Below the pieces are notes generated by a model. It saw only the letters and a program-made list of their open reading frames with translations. It was not told where the DNA came from and ran no database searches. Shown here in pieces: positions 14,031-23,600 of a stretch of 44,665 bases of DNA. Numbering within the stretch: the stretch's first letter is position 1; each line of letters opens with the position of its first letter. Both the position numbers and the translations under genes were made by a program. Source of the DNA: Candidatus Poribacteria bacterium (lineage in GTDB: Bacteria; Poribacteria; WGA-4E; GCA-2687025); contig VGLH01000014.1 of NCBI GenBank assembly GCA_016866785.1, positions 1 through 44,665 of the forward strand, written 5' to 3'.

Positions 14031-14702
14031 ATGCGATTGCGATTGTCCCGGCTGCTGCGAGAGAAGGAGCTTCGGGAGGGGCGTCGGATTCCGCAGGAGG
14101 AGCTCGCGGCGGCTCTCGGCGTGTCGCAGCAGACGATCTCCGTGTTGGTGCGGAACCAGAACAAGCAGGTGGGGCTGGAGACGCTCGACCGCCTATCAGC
14201 CTATTTCGGGGTTCCTGTGGCGTATCTGCTGGAGGAGGCGTCCGACGCGCCATCGGCGGGCGTGAAGGCGGGCGTCGACCGCGTCATCATGCTGCCGGTG
14301 CTGGGTCATGTGAACGCGGGCCCGCTGGACGAAGAGCACCAGAAGATCCTCGACTGGTACGCGTGGGCCCCTGGTCTGGGAGCGCGTCCGGGATGCTATG
14401 TGCTGATCGTCGAAGGGGATTCGATGGTGGACGCGCACATTCTGCCGGGGTCGCGCGTCATCGTCGATCCGAAGCTGACACCTCGGAGCGGGGATATCGT
14501 CGTCGCCCTTCTGAACGGCGGGAGCGGTCTGAAGCGCATCTTCATCGGCGAGAGCGGAGACGCGGTGCTGCTTTCGGAGAACCGGGAGGCGGGCTACCCG
14601 CCGACGTTCGTGCGCCCGTCGGACGACATCCAGATCCAGGGCGTCGTCGTCAACATCGTCCTGACGCCGGAGCCCCGGCGGTTCCCGAAGCCCTCGGCGT
14701 GA
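14031..14702 (+). CDS. LexA/CI-like transcriptional repressor (XRE helix-turn-helix plus S24 peptidase)
   Basis: The 223-residue regulator has an N-terminal XRE-type helix-turn-helix (residues about 5-70, QEELAAALGVSQQTISVLV) and a C-terminal S24 self-cleaving domain (about 90-215). The autoproteolysis dyad is Ser131 in EGDSM and Lys168 in GLKRI; the scissile Ala-Gly is A96-G97 in GHVNAG. Proteins of this type dimerise, repress, and cleave themselves when stimulated by RecA filaments or, in some, other signals. AAGGAGGG lies 7 bases before the ATG, which fixes the start. It is divergent from the ECF sigma factor and the intervening 189 bases carry shared palindromic half-sites. The domain order matches phage CI or HdiR regulators rather than classical LexA, which has a winged helix. 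No other phage genes are nearby. Confidence 0.9.
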   Translation: MRLRLSRLLREKELREGRRIPQEELAAALGVSQQTISVLVRNQNKQVGLETLDRLSAYFGVPVAYLLEEASDAPSAGVKAGVDRVIMLPVLGHVNAGPLDEEHQKILDWYAWAPGLGARPGCYVLIVEGDSMVDAHILPGSRVIVDPKLTPRSGDIVVALLNGGSGLKRIFIGESGDAVLLSENREAGYPPTFVRPSDDIQIQGVVVNIVLTPEPRRFPKPSA

Positions 14703-14709
14703 AGGGCAT

Positions 14710-14734
14710 GTAGGGCGGGTCTGAGACCTGCCCC
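14710..14734. repeat. GTAGGGCGGGTCT palindromic repeat
   Basis: GTAGGGCGGGTCTG then AGACCTGCCCC forms a near-perfect palindrome 8 bases after the repressor stop codon. It may stabilise or end the transcript; it is a member of the dispersed family. Nothing else is seen between 14735 and the lipoprotein gene. Confidence 0.65.
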
Positions 14735-14860
14735 GACGTCCCAGAGCCTGCATGCGGAAGCGACGTCATCGCCCTCGCGGGAAACCGGACGCGGTCATCG
14801 GCACGTATCTGTTGGTGGGCGGATCGATGCGTACGTCTGGCTAGCAAGGGGGTACGGGCG

Positions 14861-15346
14861 ATGAAGCGCTGGTTGGGCTTCTGCCTCGCCGTTCTCGTGG
14901 GCGGCCTGGTGGGCGGCGCGGCGGGATGCGGCGGGGAATCGACGCCGTCGGAGCCGAGCTTCGGCGACATGACGAACGTGGACAAGAACGTGGCGCTCGA
15001 AGTCGGGGTCAACGTGACGCGCTCGCGCGTCGTCCCCGGCGAGACGGTGGACATCGCCGCGACGGTGACGCCGGTGCGGGCGGAGGCGGTGCGGTTCTCG
15101 TGGGTGAACGTCACGGGTCACGGTCAGCTCGTCGGAACCGAGACGGGCACGGCGGCAGGGAGTTTCGCGATCGGTTGGCAGGCTCCCGCATCGCTGGAAT
15201 CGGGCGCGGTGAAGGTGGAGGTGATTCAGCTCATCGTGACGGCGATCTCGCAGGTCATCTCGGTGACGGACAAGGGCGTGCAGACGAGCTACGACATCGC
15301 GTCGGAGACCAAGACGATCCCCATCACGATCACGACGGTTCCGTAG
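14861..15346 (+). CDS. Putative lipoprotein of unknown function
   Basis: The 161-residue protein begins MKRWLGFCLAVLVGGLVGG and has a candidate lipobox ending at Cys23 (GAAGC), so it is probably lipidated and anchored in an outer or cytoplasmic membrane. The rest is beta-rich (ALEVGVNVTRSRVVPGETV; TVTPVRAEAVRFSWVN), suggesting a single Ig-like domain that reads like a bacterial Ig fold of about 110 residues. AAGGGGG lies about 10 bases before the ATG. It stands alone, between a repressor gene and the convergent batD. No catalytic motif is seen and I do not recognise a named family. Confidence 0.75.
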   Translation: MKRWLGFCLAVLVGGLVGGAAGCGGESTPSEPSFGDMTNVDKNVALEVGVNVTRSRVVPGETVDIAATVTPVRAEAVRFSWVNVTGHGQLVGTETGTAAGSFAIGWQAPASLESGAVKVEVIQLIVTAISQVISVTDKGVQTSYDIASETKTIPITITTVP

Positions 15347-15409
15347 GTCCGCAGCCTCCGCCTCGCAGGGGAGGAAGCGTTGCTCCCTCCGGTCTGAGAG
15401 GAACCCAGA

Positions 15410-15447
15410 CTCGCCTCCTTCTCCCTTCGGGCAGAAGGTCGGGCGAG
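15410..15447. terminator. Imperfect hairpin between convergent genes
   Basis: CTCGCC-TC-CTTCT pairs with AGAAG-GTCG-GGCGAG around a CCCTTCGGGC loop region. It lies between the plus-strand lipoprotein and the minus-strand batD, where a shared terminator is expected. No T-tract follows on either side. Related CTTCTCCC/GGGCAGAAGG sequences occur as dispersed repeats in many genomes, so it may be a repeat rather than a terminator. Confidence 0.35.
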
Positions 15448-15488
15448 GGGTAAGACCGGACTCCATGTTGACGGAAGTAGTGCGCGAC

Positions 15489-17171
15489 CTAGCTTGTCGG
15501 CGGATCGTTCGGCGCGAAGGCTCCCAGTGCTGACTGCGCCGCGTCGATGAGCGACTGCTGCTCGGACGCCGATAGTTGGATCGGCGCGAAGGCTCCCTCG
15601 TCGCACCGGCGGATGAGATCGACAACCGCTGAGGCGTTCGGGGTGCCGCTCTGTCCGAGGCGGCTCAGCAGATCGGGGGACTCCGCAGGCACGCCCATCG
15701 CCTGAGCCGCCCGCGCTCGGAGGAGCCCGCCGAGCTCCCGGCAAACCCTCTGCCCGTCTCCGACGCGGATGCCGTCGAGACCTGCCGACGTCGTCCTCGT
15801 CGGGCGAGAGGCGGCGTCTGCCCTCGGTTCCACGGATTCGGCACGCCGGTTCCTGCGCCTCCACAGAAGCCAGCCGACAACGAGCGCCGCAAGCAGCGCC
15901 AGCCACGGAGCCCAGCCGCTCCCTCGGCGGATGGGAACCGGCTGCGCGCCGTCGGAATCATCTCGCAGGGCTTCTCCAACGGGAACCGTCAGGGAGATCG
16001 GCTCCGAGCGCACGTAGCTGCCCTGTGACGGCGAGAAGGTGACGATCTCCGGCACGACGACCGTGAAGGTCCCGGCTTGGGTGGGAGTCAAGACGTACTC
16101 GAACGTACGGGTTCCGCCCCACTGATCGCCGACGACATCCATCGTATCCTTCACGGTGGGTTCGTAGACCGTAACGCCGTCGGCGGTGGGTCTGGGCACG
16201 CGGGTCAACGTCGCCAGGTTCCCGCGTCCTTCGATCCGGGTATGGAGTGTCAGGGGCTCGCCAGCTCTGCCCTGGAACTGCATGAACTCCGCGCGGACGG
16301 TGAACTCGCCGACACCGCCGGAGAAGTCCGGGGGCTCCGCCGGCAAGGGACGCGCCGTGAGCGAGACGGGCTCCGTCGTGAGCTCACGCGACGGCATGCG
16401 CGCGACGGCTGGAAGGATCAGCCGCGTCGGTGGCAGGCGGCGCTCTCCGGGCGTCAGGGGGAACAGCGCGACGCGAATCTCCTCGACGTAGTACTCGCGT
16501 CCGTCGACGGTCTCCTTGCCTTTCTGCGTGGCGCGGGAATCGTCGAGCGGGTGCGCGAGGAATCCCTCGAACGTCGGCAGGGCGTACTGCGGGGCTTCTC
16601 GGGCAGGCAACCAGTTCTCGAAGTAGTAGCGGAACCTGTAGGTCACCTGCTGATGGACGAACGCGCTCGTCCGGTCGATCTCGGCGCGGACGAACCGCCG
16701 TCCGGTGAGGTCTTCCGACGCGGCGCGGTCGGACCGGGAGCGGTTCGCCGCCGGTTCCCGTGCTGGGCTGGAGGGCTTGGCGCGGTCGAAGGTTCGGACG
16801 TTCCGCGTCTGGCGCAGGAGTTGCCCGTTGACCGTCAGCGCGGCTTCCACGGCGACCGAGCCCGTGTCCACGGGTACCAGCAGGTATCGCCAGAGGATGC
16901 CTTCGGACGTGAACCGTCCGCCCGGCGGCGGCAGCGCCTCGATGGCGAAGCCCGGCGCGGTGATCGTCGGGATGCGGGGAGCGTCCGTCGGCGGGTCGCG
17001 GAGTAGAACCTGAAGCGCGGCGACCTCGTCGAGCGGGATGTCCTCCGGCGTGACGCGCATCTCCAGCGACTGGCAGACGGCGGATCCGGCGGCGAGCAGA
17101 AGCGTCAGGCAGAGGGCGGCGACTGCCCTCGTTCGCCGTGACGCGCGGTGCTGCGAGGCGCTTCGGTTCAC
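15489..17171 (-). CDS. batD: BatD-like protein (oxygen tolerance family)
   Basis: The 560-residue membrane protein has an N-terminal signal peptide (AVAALCLTLLLAAGSAVCQS), successive beta-sandwich repeats typical of BatD (for example FVRAEIDRTSAFVHQQVTYRF and FTVRAEFMQFQGRAGEPL), a single transmembrane helix at about 415-440 (WAPWLALLAALVVGWLLW) followed by Arg residues, and a C-terminal cytoplasmic tail of about 120 residues. Bat proteins are thought to work in the cell envelope, with roles in stress tolerance that are not settled. The GTG at 17169-17171 overlaps the upstream TPR gene stop (GTGA), which fixes the start; the same frame extends far upstream of that without being coding. The usual batA/batB von Willebrand genes are not adjacent. 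Confidence 0.85.
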   Translation of the reverse strand: MNRSASQHRASRRTRAVAALCLTLLLAAGSAVCQSLEMRVTPEDIPLDEVAALQVLLRDPPTDAPRIPTITAPGFAIEALPPPGGRFTSEGILWRYLLVPVDTGSVAVEAALTVNGQLLRQTRNVRTFDRAKPSSPAREPAANRSRSDRAASEDLTGRRFVRAEIDRTSAFVHQQVTYRFRYYFENWLPAREAPQYALPTFEGFLAHPLDDSRATQKGKETVDGREYYVEEIRVALFPLTPGERRLPPTRLILPAVARMPSRELTTEPVSLTARPLPAEPPDFSGGVGEFTVRAEFMQFQGRAGEPLTLHTRIEGRGNLATLTRVPRPTADGVTVYEPTVKDTMDVVGDQWGGTRTFEYVLTPTQAGTFTVVVPEIVTFSPSQGSYVRSEPISLTVPVGEALRDDSDGAQPVPIRRGSGWAPWLALLAALVVGWLLWRRRNRRAESVEPRADAASRPTRTTSAGLDGIRVGDGQRVCRELGGLLRARAAQAMGVPAESPDLLSRLGQSGTPNASAVVDLIRRCDEGAFAPIQLSASEQQSLIDAAQSALGAFAPNDPPTS

Positions 17172-17851
17172 CAGTCTTTTTCCACGTCGTAGCGGGGCGG
17201 AACCAGGTTCGTCGTGCGGTCGCGCTGTCGGCTGAGGTTGTCGCTGCCGAGCATGTCGAGCAGCCGTCTCGCCTGATCCGTGGAGAGCCCGGCGGGGTTC
17301 TGCGGCAGGGGTTCTCGGTCGCCTTCGCCAGGCGTGGGAGTGGGGTTCGGGTTGTCGGGTTCCGGGGAACCCCCCGCCGACGACTGCTGTTCGAGTTGTT
17401 CCAGGGCGAGTTCGAGGTTGTGCTTGGCGTCGGCGTCGTGCGGATCGACCTTGAGGGCGGCGACGTAGGCATCGACGGCGCGCGCGTAGTCGTCCTCGCG
17501 GTAGAACGCGTTGGCGAGGTTGTAAAAGGCGCGGACTCGGAACGCGCCCGCATCGCGGTCCCGAGCGGTCGCGGCGCGTTCTGCCGCTGGGAGAAGCTCC
17601 GCCACGGCGCTGCGCGTCTGATCCATGCGGTAGTAGGTCGTGCCGATGTTGTAGCGCAGGCGCATCTCGGCGGCAGACGGCTGCTTGACGGTGTTCAAGG
17701 CGCGTTGGTAGTCTAGCAGCGCGCTTTCGTACCGACCGTTGCGGTACTTGATCTCGGCGTGCGACACCTCGCGCGGAGTGGTTTGGCATCCCGACACCAG
17801 CGCCCCGATGCCAAGGGCGGCGAACAGTCGGTAGACGGTGTTGAGCGCCAT
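17168..17851 (-). CDS. batC: BatC-like TPR lipoprotein
   Basis: The 227-residue protein has a lipobox signal sequence (ALVSGC, Cys22) and at least three tetratricopeptide units (residues about 30-150; AFYNLANAFYREDDYARAVDAY is a typical one), followed by a Pro/Gly/Asp-rich linker (PEPDNPNPTPTPGEG) and a short conserved-looking end (LLDMLGSDNLSRQ). TPR proteins of this layout precede BatD in many bat operons and are presumed to bind partner proteins at the periplasmic face. GGAGG lies about 8 bases before the ATG. Its stop overlaps the batD start by four bases, so the pair is translationally coupled. A divergent oxidoreductase gene starts 149 bases upstream; that spacer shows no clear promoter or operator. 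Confidence 0.85.
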   Translation of the reverse strand: MALNTVYRLFAALGIGALVSGCQTTPREVSHAEIKYRNGRYESALLDYQRALNTVKQPSAAEMRLRYNIGTTYYRMDQTRSAVAELLPAAERAATARDRDAGAFRVRAFYNLANAFYREDDYARAVDAYVAALKVDPHDADAKHNLELALEQLEQQSSAGGSPEPDNPNPTPTPGEGDREPLPQNPAGLSTDQARRLLDMLGSDNLSRQRDRTTNLVPPRYDVEKDW

Positions 17852-18000
17852 CGGGAAGCCTCCAGCCGCACAGTGGAACGCATCCTATTCTGGCTGAGGA
17901 ACAGGGGTGACTCAAGCTTCCAGAGGCGGAACCGGGCTGTTGCCGGCGCGGACGACCCATTGTCTTCCATGCCCCCTCCTCTCTACGCGGGTGGATATCG

Positions 18001-19416
18001 ATGATCGACCAGCAGTTGTTCAGCCAAGTCAAAGACCCTCCGGTCGTCCGGGCGGCGTTGGTCGGATGCGGCAGCTTCGGCGCGTCCATCGTCACGCAGG
18101 CGCGTCTCATCCCTCGGCTTGAGATTCGGATCGTCGCCGACATCGACCCCGCCGCCGCTCGCCGAGCGTTCCAGCAAGCCGGAGTCAGCGAAGACGACAT
18201 CGCAATATGCAGCAACGCCTCGCGGGCTCTGTGGGCGATGGAGGCGGGCAAGTGGGTGATCGTCGAAGACGCCATGCTCCTCATGGGTTTGCCGCTGCAC
18301 GTGATCGTCACGGCGACTCGCGTGCCGGAAGCCGGGGTTCGCCACGCCTACGAGGCGATCCGGCACGGCAAGCACGTCGTCATGGTCGACAAGGAAGCGG
18401 ACGCCACCTGCGGGGCGATCCTGAAATACCTCGCCGACCGTGCGGGCGTCGTCTACACCGCCGAGGACGGCGACCAGCCGGGCTTGGCCCTGGGCTTGAT
18501 CGCGTGGGCAGAGGCGCTCGGATTCGAGGTTCTCTGCGGCGGCTACCTGCATGAGTGGGCGTACGACGCGGCATCGGGCACGCTTTCGAGCCACGGGAGC
18601 CAGATCACGGTTCCGCCGGGCGACCGGTGGGCGTTCGATCCGATCCCGCCGGGCGAGGTGCGCCGGTACACCGAAGTCCGCGACCGGGTGACCGCCGACT
18701 GGCAAGCCGAGGACGACTTCGGCGACACGATGGCGCATCTGGCGGTCATCGCCAACGGTTCGCGGCTGATGTCCGAGAACCCGTCGGCGCATCGGACGCC
18801 GCTGCGGGTCACGGAACTTGCGAGCGTCTTCTGTCCGGAAGCGGACGGCGGGATTCTGCACACACGGAACGCCGTCGCGCTCCCGAACATCCTGCGCACG
18901 GGCGAGTCGCCGTCGGTGGACGGCGGGGTCTTCATCGTCATGACGACCTCCGATCCGCAGGCGCGGCACGTCATGGCGGTCAAGGGAACGCTGACGAACC
19001 GCGACCGCTCGGCGTTCCTCATCTATCGACCGCATCACCTCTGCGGCGCGGAGACGGCGATGTCGATTCTGGTCGCCGGACTGCTCCGCGCTCCGACCGG
19101 CAGCCATCGGATCGTTCCGAGTGTGGATGTCGCCGCGACCGTGACGCGCGGCTTCCGGGTTGGAGAGATGGTGTGCGCCGCCGGCAAGTCCTGTTGGTCG
19201 CGGGACCTGCGGGCTTCTCTGGTTCCCGCTGCGACTCCTGAACCTGATGCTCCGCTGCCGTACTACCTGCTCGAAGGCAACCGGCTGACGGTCGACGTTC
19301 CGCAGGGAACCCTCATCACGCGCCGCATGGTCGAGCCGCCGCCGGACTCGATCCTCTGGACGCTGCGGCAGAAGCAGGACGAGCTGTTTCCCGCTCAACC
19401 GGATAGGACGAACTGA
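18001..19416 (+). CDS. NAD(P)-binding oxidoreductase, homoserine dehydrogenase-like (SAF-type)
   Basis: The 471-residue protein has an N-terminal Rossmann fold (VGCGSFG, about residues 21-27; EIRIVADIDP binding-loop strand) and a middle domain resembling homoserine dehydrogenase-like proteins, with MVDKEADATCG and AEDGDQPGLA. The C-terminal part (about 370-460) resembles the SAF-type segment found in COG4091 members. These are predicted dehydrogenases of sugar acids or related compounds, without a settled substrate. GGGTGG lies about 6 bases before the ATG. A URO-D-family gene follows after 16 bases, so the two are very likely co-transcribed and may act in one pathway of carbon-compound use. 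Confidence 0.8.
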   Translation: MIDQQLFSQVKDPPVVRAALVGCGSFGASIVTQARLIPRLEIRIVADIDPAAARRAFQQAGVSEDDIAICSNASRALWAMEAGKWVIVEDAMLLMGLPLHVIVTATRVPEAGVRHAYEAIRHGKHVVMVDKEADATCGAILKYLADRAGVVYTAEDGDQPGLALGLIAWAEALGFEVLCGGYLHEWAYDAASGTLSSHGSQITVPPGDRWAFDPIPPGEVRRYTEVRDRVTADWQAEDDFGDTMAHLAVIANGSRLMSENPSAHRTPLRVTELASVFCPEADGGILHTRNAVALPNILRTGESPSVDGGVFIVMTTSDPQARHVMAVKGTLTNRDRSAFLIYRPHHLCGAETAMSILVAGLLRAPTGSHRIVPSVDVAATVTRGFRVGEMVCAAGKSCWSRDLRASLVPAATPEPDAPLPYYLLEGNRLTVDVPQGTLITRRMVEPPPDSILWTLRQKQDELFPAQPDRTN

Positions 19417-19432
19417 CCGAGAGGACGCCTCC

Positions 19433-20557
19433 ATGACGAACCGAGAGCGCGTGCTCCGCATCCTCGACGGCAAGGCTCCCGACCGCGTTCCCTGGATCCC
19501 TCGACTACTGATCTGGCATCAAGCGCAGCAGCTTGCCGGAACGCTGCCGGAGCGCTACCGGAACATGCCGCTCCGCGAGATCGAACGCGACCTCGGCATG
19601 GGAACCCCAGCCCGCGACGGGCGCGTCTTTCGGTCGAGCGTGAGCGGCGTCCAGAGCCGCTCGACCGCCCTCGACGCCCGCAACCTGCTGACCGAGCTCA
19701 CCACGCCCGCCGGCGTCGTCACGACGCGGATGCAGGGAAGCGACGACCTCCGCGCGAAAGGCATTCAGGACCTGCAGGTCGAGTTCATGCTGAGGGGTCC
19801 GCAGGATTACGCCGTCGCGGAGTACATCACCGAGAACACGACCTACGCGCCGACCTACGAGGAGTACGCCGCCTACGAAGCGGAGATCGGCGACGACGGC
19901 TATCCGCTCGTGTCGTGCGGCGACTGCCCCTTCCATCACTGGATGCGCGCGCTCGTCGGCTACGGGAGCGCGTTCTACCACCTGAACGACCACGCCAACG
20001 AGGTCGAGCGCCTTCTCGCCGTCATGTCGGATCGCGACCGCTCCGACGTGTGGCATCTCATCGCGGACTCACCGGCGCGGCTCATCCTCCACGGCGTCCA
20101 CTTTTCGAGCCAGATGACGCCGCCGCATCTCTTCGAGCGGTATATCGAGCCGTACTACCGCGATCTGTCAGCGCTTCTGCGGTCGCGCGGGAAGGTTCTC
20201 GCCCTGCACGCGGACAACGATTCGCGCCATATCCTGGAGAACATCCGGCGGGCGGGATTCGGGATGGCGGAGTGCTTCGCGACGCATCCCATGGTCGAGA
20301 CGACGCTGTCCGAAGCGCGCGCAGCATGGGGCGACGACGTGATCGTCTGGGGCGGCGTTCCGTCGACGATCCTCGAAGACCCCTACACGGACGAGCAGTT
20401 CGAGTCGGCGATGGAAGGCATCTTCCGAGACATCGCGCCGGGAACCGCGTGCATCCTGGGCGTGTCGGACAACATCATGCCCGACGCGAAGCTCCGCCGA
20501 ATCCGCCGAATCGGCGAGATGGTTCAGGAACGCGGCGCGGTTCCCATCGCGAGCTAA
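19433..20557 (+). CDS. Uroporphyrinogen decarboxylase (URO-D) family protein
   Basis: The 374-residue protein is a URO-D-fold TIM barrel (COG0407). It has the opening MTNRERVLRILDGKAPDRVPW and the segment ALHADNDSRHILENI, typical of the wide group that includes methylcobalamin:CoM methyltransferases and many environmental homologues. It lacks the N-terminal RFRPxxYT-type signature of true haem-pathway HemE, so haem synthesis is unlikely. Members may be corrinoid-dependent methyltransferases or handle other substrates; no corrinoid protein is adjacent. GAGAGG lies about 9 bases upstream of the ATG and the gene follows the oxidoreductase by 16 bases. Annotators often call such proteins uroporphyrinogen decarboxylase, which is probably misleading here. 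Confidence 0.82.
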   Translation: MTNRERVLRILDGKAPDRVPWIPRLLIWHQAQQLAGTLPERYRNMPLREIERDLGMGTPARDGRVFRSSVSGVQSRSTALDARNLLTELTTPAGVVTTRMQGSDDLRAKGIQDLQVEFMLRGPQDYAVAEYITENTTYAPTYEEYAAYEAEIGDDGYPLVSCGDCPFHHWMRALVGYGSAFYHLNDHANEVERLLAVMSDRDRSDVWHLIADSPARLILHGVHFSSQMTPPHLFERYIEPYYRDLSALLRSRGKVLALHADNDSRHILENIRRAGFGMAECFATHPMVETTLSEARAAWGDDVIVWGGVPSTILEDPYTDEQFESAMEGIFRDIAPGTACILGVSDNIMPDAKLRRIRRIGEMVQERGAVPIAS

Positions 20558-20584
20558 GCGCTACGGTTGTTCGGCATATCAACC

Positions 20585-20636
20585 CCCTCGTCGACCTTCC
20601 CTTCTCAGCCCATTGATGGGGGAAGATCGAGGAGGG
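20585..20636. terminator. Long imperfect hairpin between convergent genes
   Basis: CCCTCGTCGACCTTCCC (20585-20601) pairs with GGGGAAGATCGAGGAGGG (20619-20636) with two mismatches, around a 17-base loop. It lies in the 116-base gap between the URO-D gene and the convergent alpha-2-macroglobulin, where it may end both transcripts. No T-tract is present. Confidence 0.5.
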
Positions 20637-20673
20637 ATGCGTCGCCGCAGCGCTCGGGCGCATCCGTTGATAC

Positions 20674-23600
20674 CTATGGTCTCAGACCCGCCCTGACCGA
20701 CAGCCATTCGCACCGGCTCACTCGGTGACTTCGAGCTCCACAGGAGCCGCGACGGCGACCGCCTCCGGGTTGTAGTACGCGTACGCCTTCGATGCCCGGG
20801 TCTTCGCGCGGATTCGGATACTTCGCCCGGAGCTCGTACCGGAGCGTCAGCGGCTTCTTGGGTTCCAGCTCGTCGAAGTAGAGGGTCACCTGGCGCGGCG
20901 TCATCTGGAACTTCTGGATCGTCTTGGACGCCACGAGCGCCTCGAAGTCCGCTCCACTCGCCGAGAACCCCGGCGGAATCCCCAGATCGACGATGACCAT
21001 CTTCGCCGCGCGAGGCGATTGGTTCTCCACGACGCACTCGGCGCGAACGACGTCGTTCTGCGCGAGCCGCGTCTTGTCGTAGGTGACGCCGATGCGCAGC
21101 GGCTGCTCGCCAACGCGGTCGCGTTCCCGCCACGGCTCGTAGAACCGCGTGACGATCTGGTAGAGCAGGCTGCCCTCGCCCTCGAACGTCAGCTTGACCG
21201 TGTGCTCGCCGGGATCGACCGCGCCGAAGTCCACCAACCGGACGACGTCGCTGTCCTCCGGCGTCACTTCGAGCCGCTGCGCCGACTTCCCGTCGATGGA
21301 CACGGTCACTTCGCCGCGCGTCGCGCCGCCGCCTTCGCTCCCCATCAGGAGCGCCTTCAGGGCGAGGATGGTCGCCTGCGTCGTGTGCCACGTGCCGTTG
21401 GGGTCCTTGGCGCGGACTAGGTAGGTCAGCGACTTCTCGGTGAACGACGGGTCCTTGCCCCACTTGAGGAACGCCAACGTCGCGAGGCAAGTCGCTTCGA
21501 GGTTGGACGACTCATCGCGGGCGTAGGTCATCGTGGGAAGCTCGGACTTCCAGTGAACCGCGTCGCCGTCCACGACCGCGAGTTCCTTGAGCCGCGCCAT
21601 AACCTCGCCGGTCGCTTTGCCAGCCGCGTCCGACGTGACCAACGCGTTGGCGATGAGCGCGAGCATGTACGGATCGCGCGCGTTCTGCCAGCGGCCGCGC
21701 AGATAGTCGATGCCCTTGCCGACGCGTTCGTCCTGCGTCTTCGCCTCGCCCAGTGCCCACAGGATGTAGGCGGTCGGAAGCAGTTCGTTGGACTGGATGC
21801 GCCCCCAGCTCTCGGCGTGGAGATACGACGCGTCCGGCTTCCACGACCCATCCTTGCCCTGCTTGCCGAGGAGCCACGCCGCGGTCCGCTGGATGACAGC
21901 GGCATCGACCTCGTGGACGCTCGCCATGTCGGCGAACTCCATGAGCCCGTAGGCGGTCAGGAGCTGGTTCGCCGGGGCGTTCCCGAACCACTCGAACCCG
22001 CCGCCGTCCACCTCGAACGACAGCAGACGCTGATACCCGAGGCTGATGTACCCCTCGGCTTTGAGCTGAACCTCCGGCGTGTTCTTGCCGGTCGTCCGGA
22101 GATACCGCAGCGCCAGGATGTTCGGGTAGGTCGCCGAAGACGTCTGCTCGAAGCACCCGAACGGCATCTGGAGGATCGCGTCGAGCCCTTCGACGACCTG
22201 GCTGAAGGCTCCCGGATAGAGCTTCACGAACACCTTGCTCGCGTCGGGAACCGCGTTTCGGGGAACCGTCACCGTCCGCTGGACGGTTCCCTTGAGCCGG
22301 TCGTTGACGGTATCGCGGACTTCGCGTCCGTCCGGCACGATATCCACCCGACGGCGCACGGCGTCGCCCATCCGAGTCCCGTAGCCGCGAACCGTCAGCG
22401 GCGCGCTTCCCGCCTTCTTGGCGATGATCTTGAAGTAGCGCACCGTCACCGCGCCAGACGCCAACGTCGCCCGCTGCTCCGACGCGCCGACGAGCTCGAT
22501 GCCCTCGCCCGTCTCGAACTCGATCCTCAGGTCCTGGTTCGTATCGAGGTAGTTGTAGAGCGCGACCGGCACGCTCACCTCGTCGCCGACCGTCAGGCTC
22601 ACCGGCAGGTCAATGTCGAGGAAGAAGTCCTGGAACACGCGGATGCCCGCCGTCGTGCTCCCCAGCAAGCCGTTAAGCGACGACGCCATGACGCTCGCCC
22701 GCCACGTCGTGATGGAGTCAGCAACGGGGAACCGCAGGACGGCGTCTCCCTTCTCGTCGGTGATGAGCGACGGCGTGACCAGCAGCGTTTCGGGGAAGAA
22801 CTCGCGCAGCCGCGTCGGAGCGACCTCCGGCATGGGGGCTGCCGCAGGAGCTGCCATTGCGGCGACTTCCGCCATCTTCATCGCGTTCATCGCGCCCGCC
22901 CCGCCGACAGCCCTGCCGAACATGATGGCGCCGTCCGCCATCTCGAGCTGTTCTTCAATCATTGCGCCGCGTGCCAGCCCGAACCGCCTCGCACGACGTG
23001 GCATATCGCTCACATCGCGCGAACGCTCGATGAGGACGATGCCTTCCGCCACGTCGTTCTGTCCGAAGCGCCACGCGATCCGCTGCAAGTATTTGCCGTC
23101 CTCGAAACGCCAGTCCTCCTCGAAAGCGAGCGCCTCGATGTCGTCGAGCGTGCCTTCTCGTCCGTCGGGCCCCGGACTGGCCAGGACGTTGGACAGCCGC
23201 AGGCGGTTCCCCCACGGATCATCGGCGTCGGCGGAGTGGAGGAGCCGCGACTGAATCAGCGCCGCGATCAGGTCGCCATCCGTCGGCAGGTCCTTGTCGG
23301 CTTCGAGATATCGCTTCAGCGCGACGCGGATCTTCTCGGCAGGGCGCTCGAGCCGGCGAACGAGTTCCGCATGCCGCCGCTCGCGCTTGGCATCCGTCGA
23401 TCGGACGGATAGGGTCGGCTCGCGCCGAAGCGTTTGCGCAGCGGCGAAGAGGACACGCGCCGCCTTCGCCCTTCGCTCCAGCGGTCGGGGCTGGGGCGTC
23501 ACGATGAAGTCCGGCTCGAACCCGTGAATCTCGTAGCGGGGCTGCAGGAGTTCCTTCTCCAGCAGGAAGAAGACGCGCTCCAAGCCCGGCTGGTTCTCCT

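Noticed and set aside
14031-14702. Prophage based on the CI-like repressor
   Set aside because: No integrase, structural, lysis or replication gene of phage type lies nearby; neighbours are chromosomal.
17172-18311. Upstream extension of the batD frame to 18311
   Set aside because: The extension overlaps batC and the divergent oxidoreductase and is unrelated in composition to any protein; the GTG at 17171 gives a signal peptide and coupling.
19433-20557. Haem-pathway HemE
   Set aside because: The protein lacks the N-terminal substrate-binding signature of true uroporphyrinogen decarboxylase and sits with a dehydrogenase, not haem genes.
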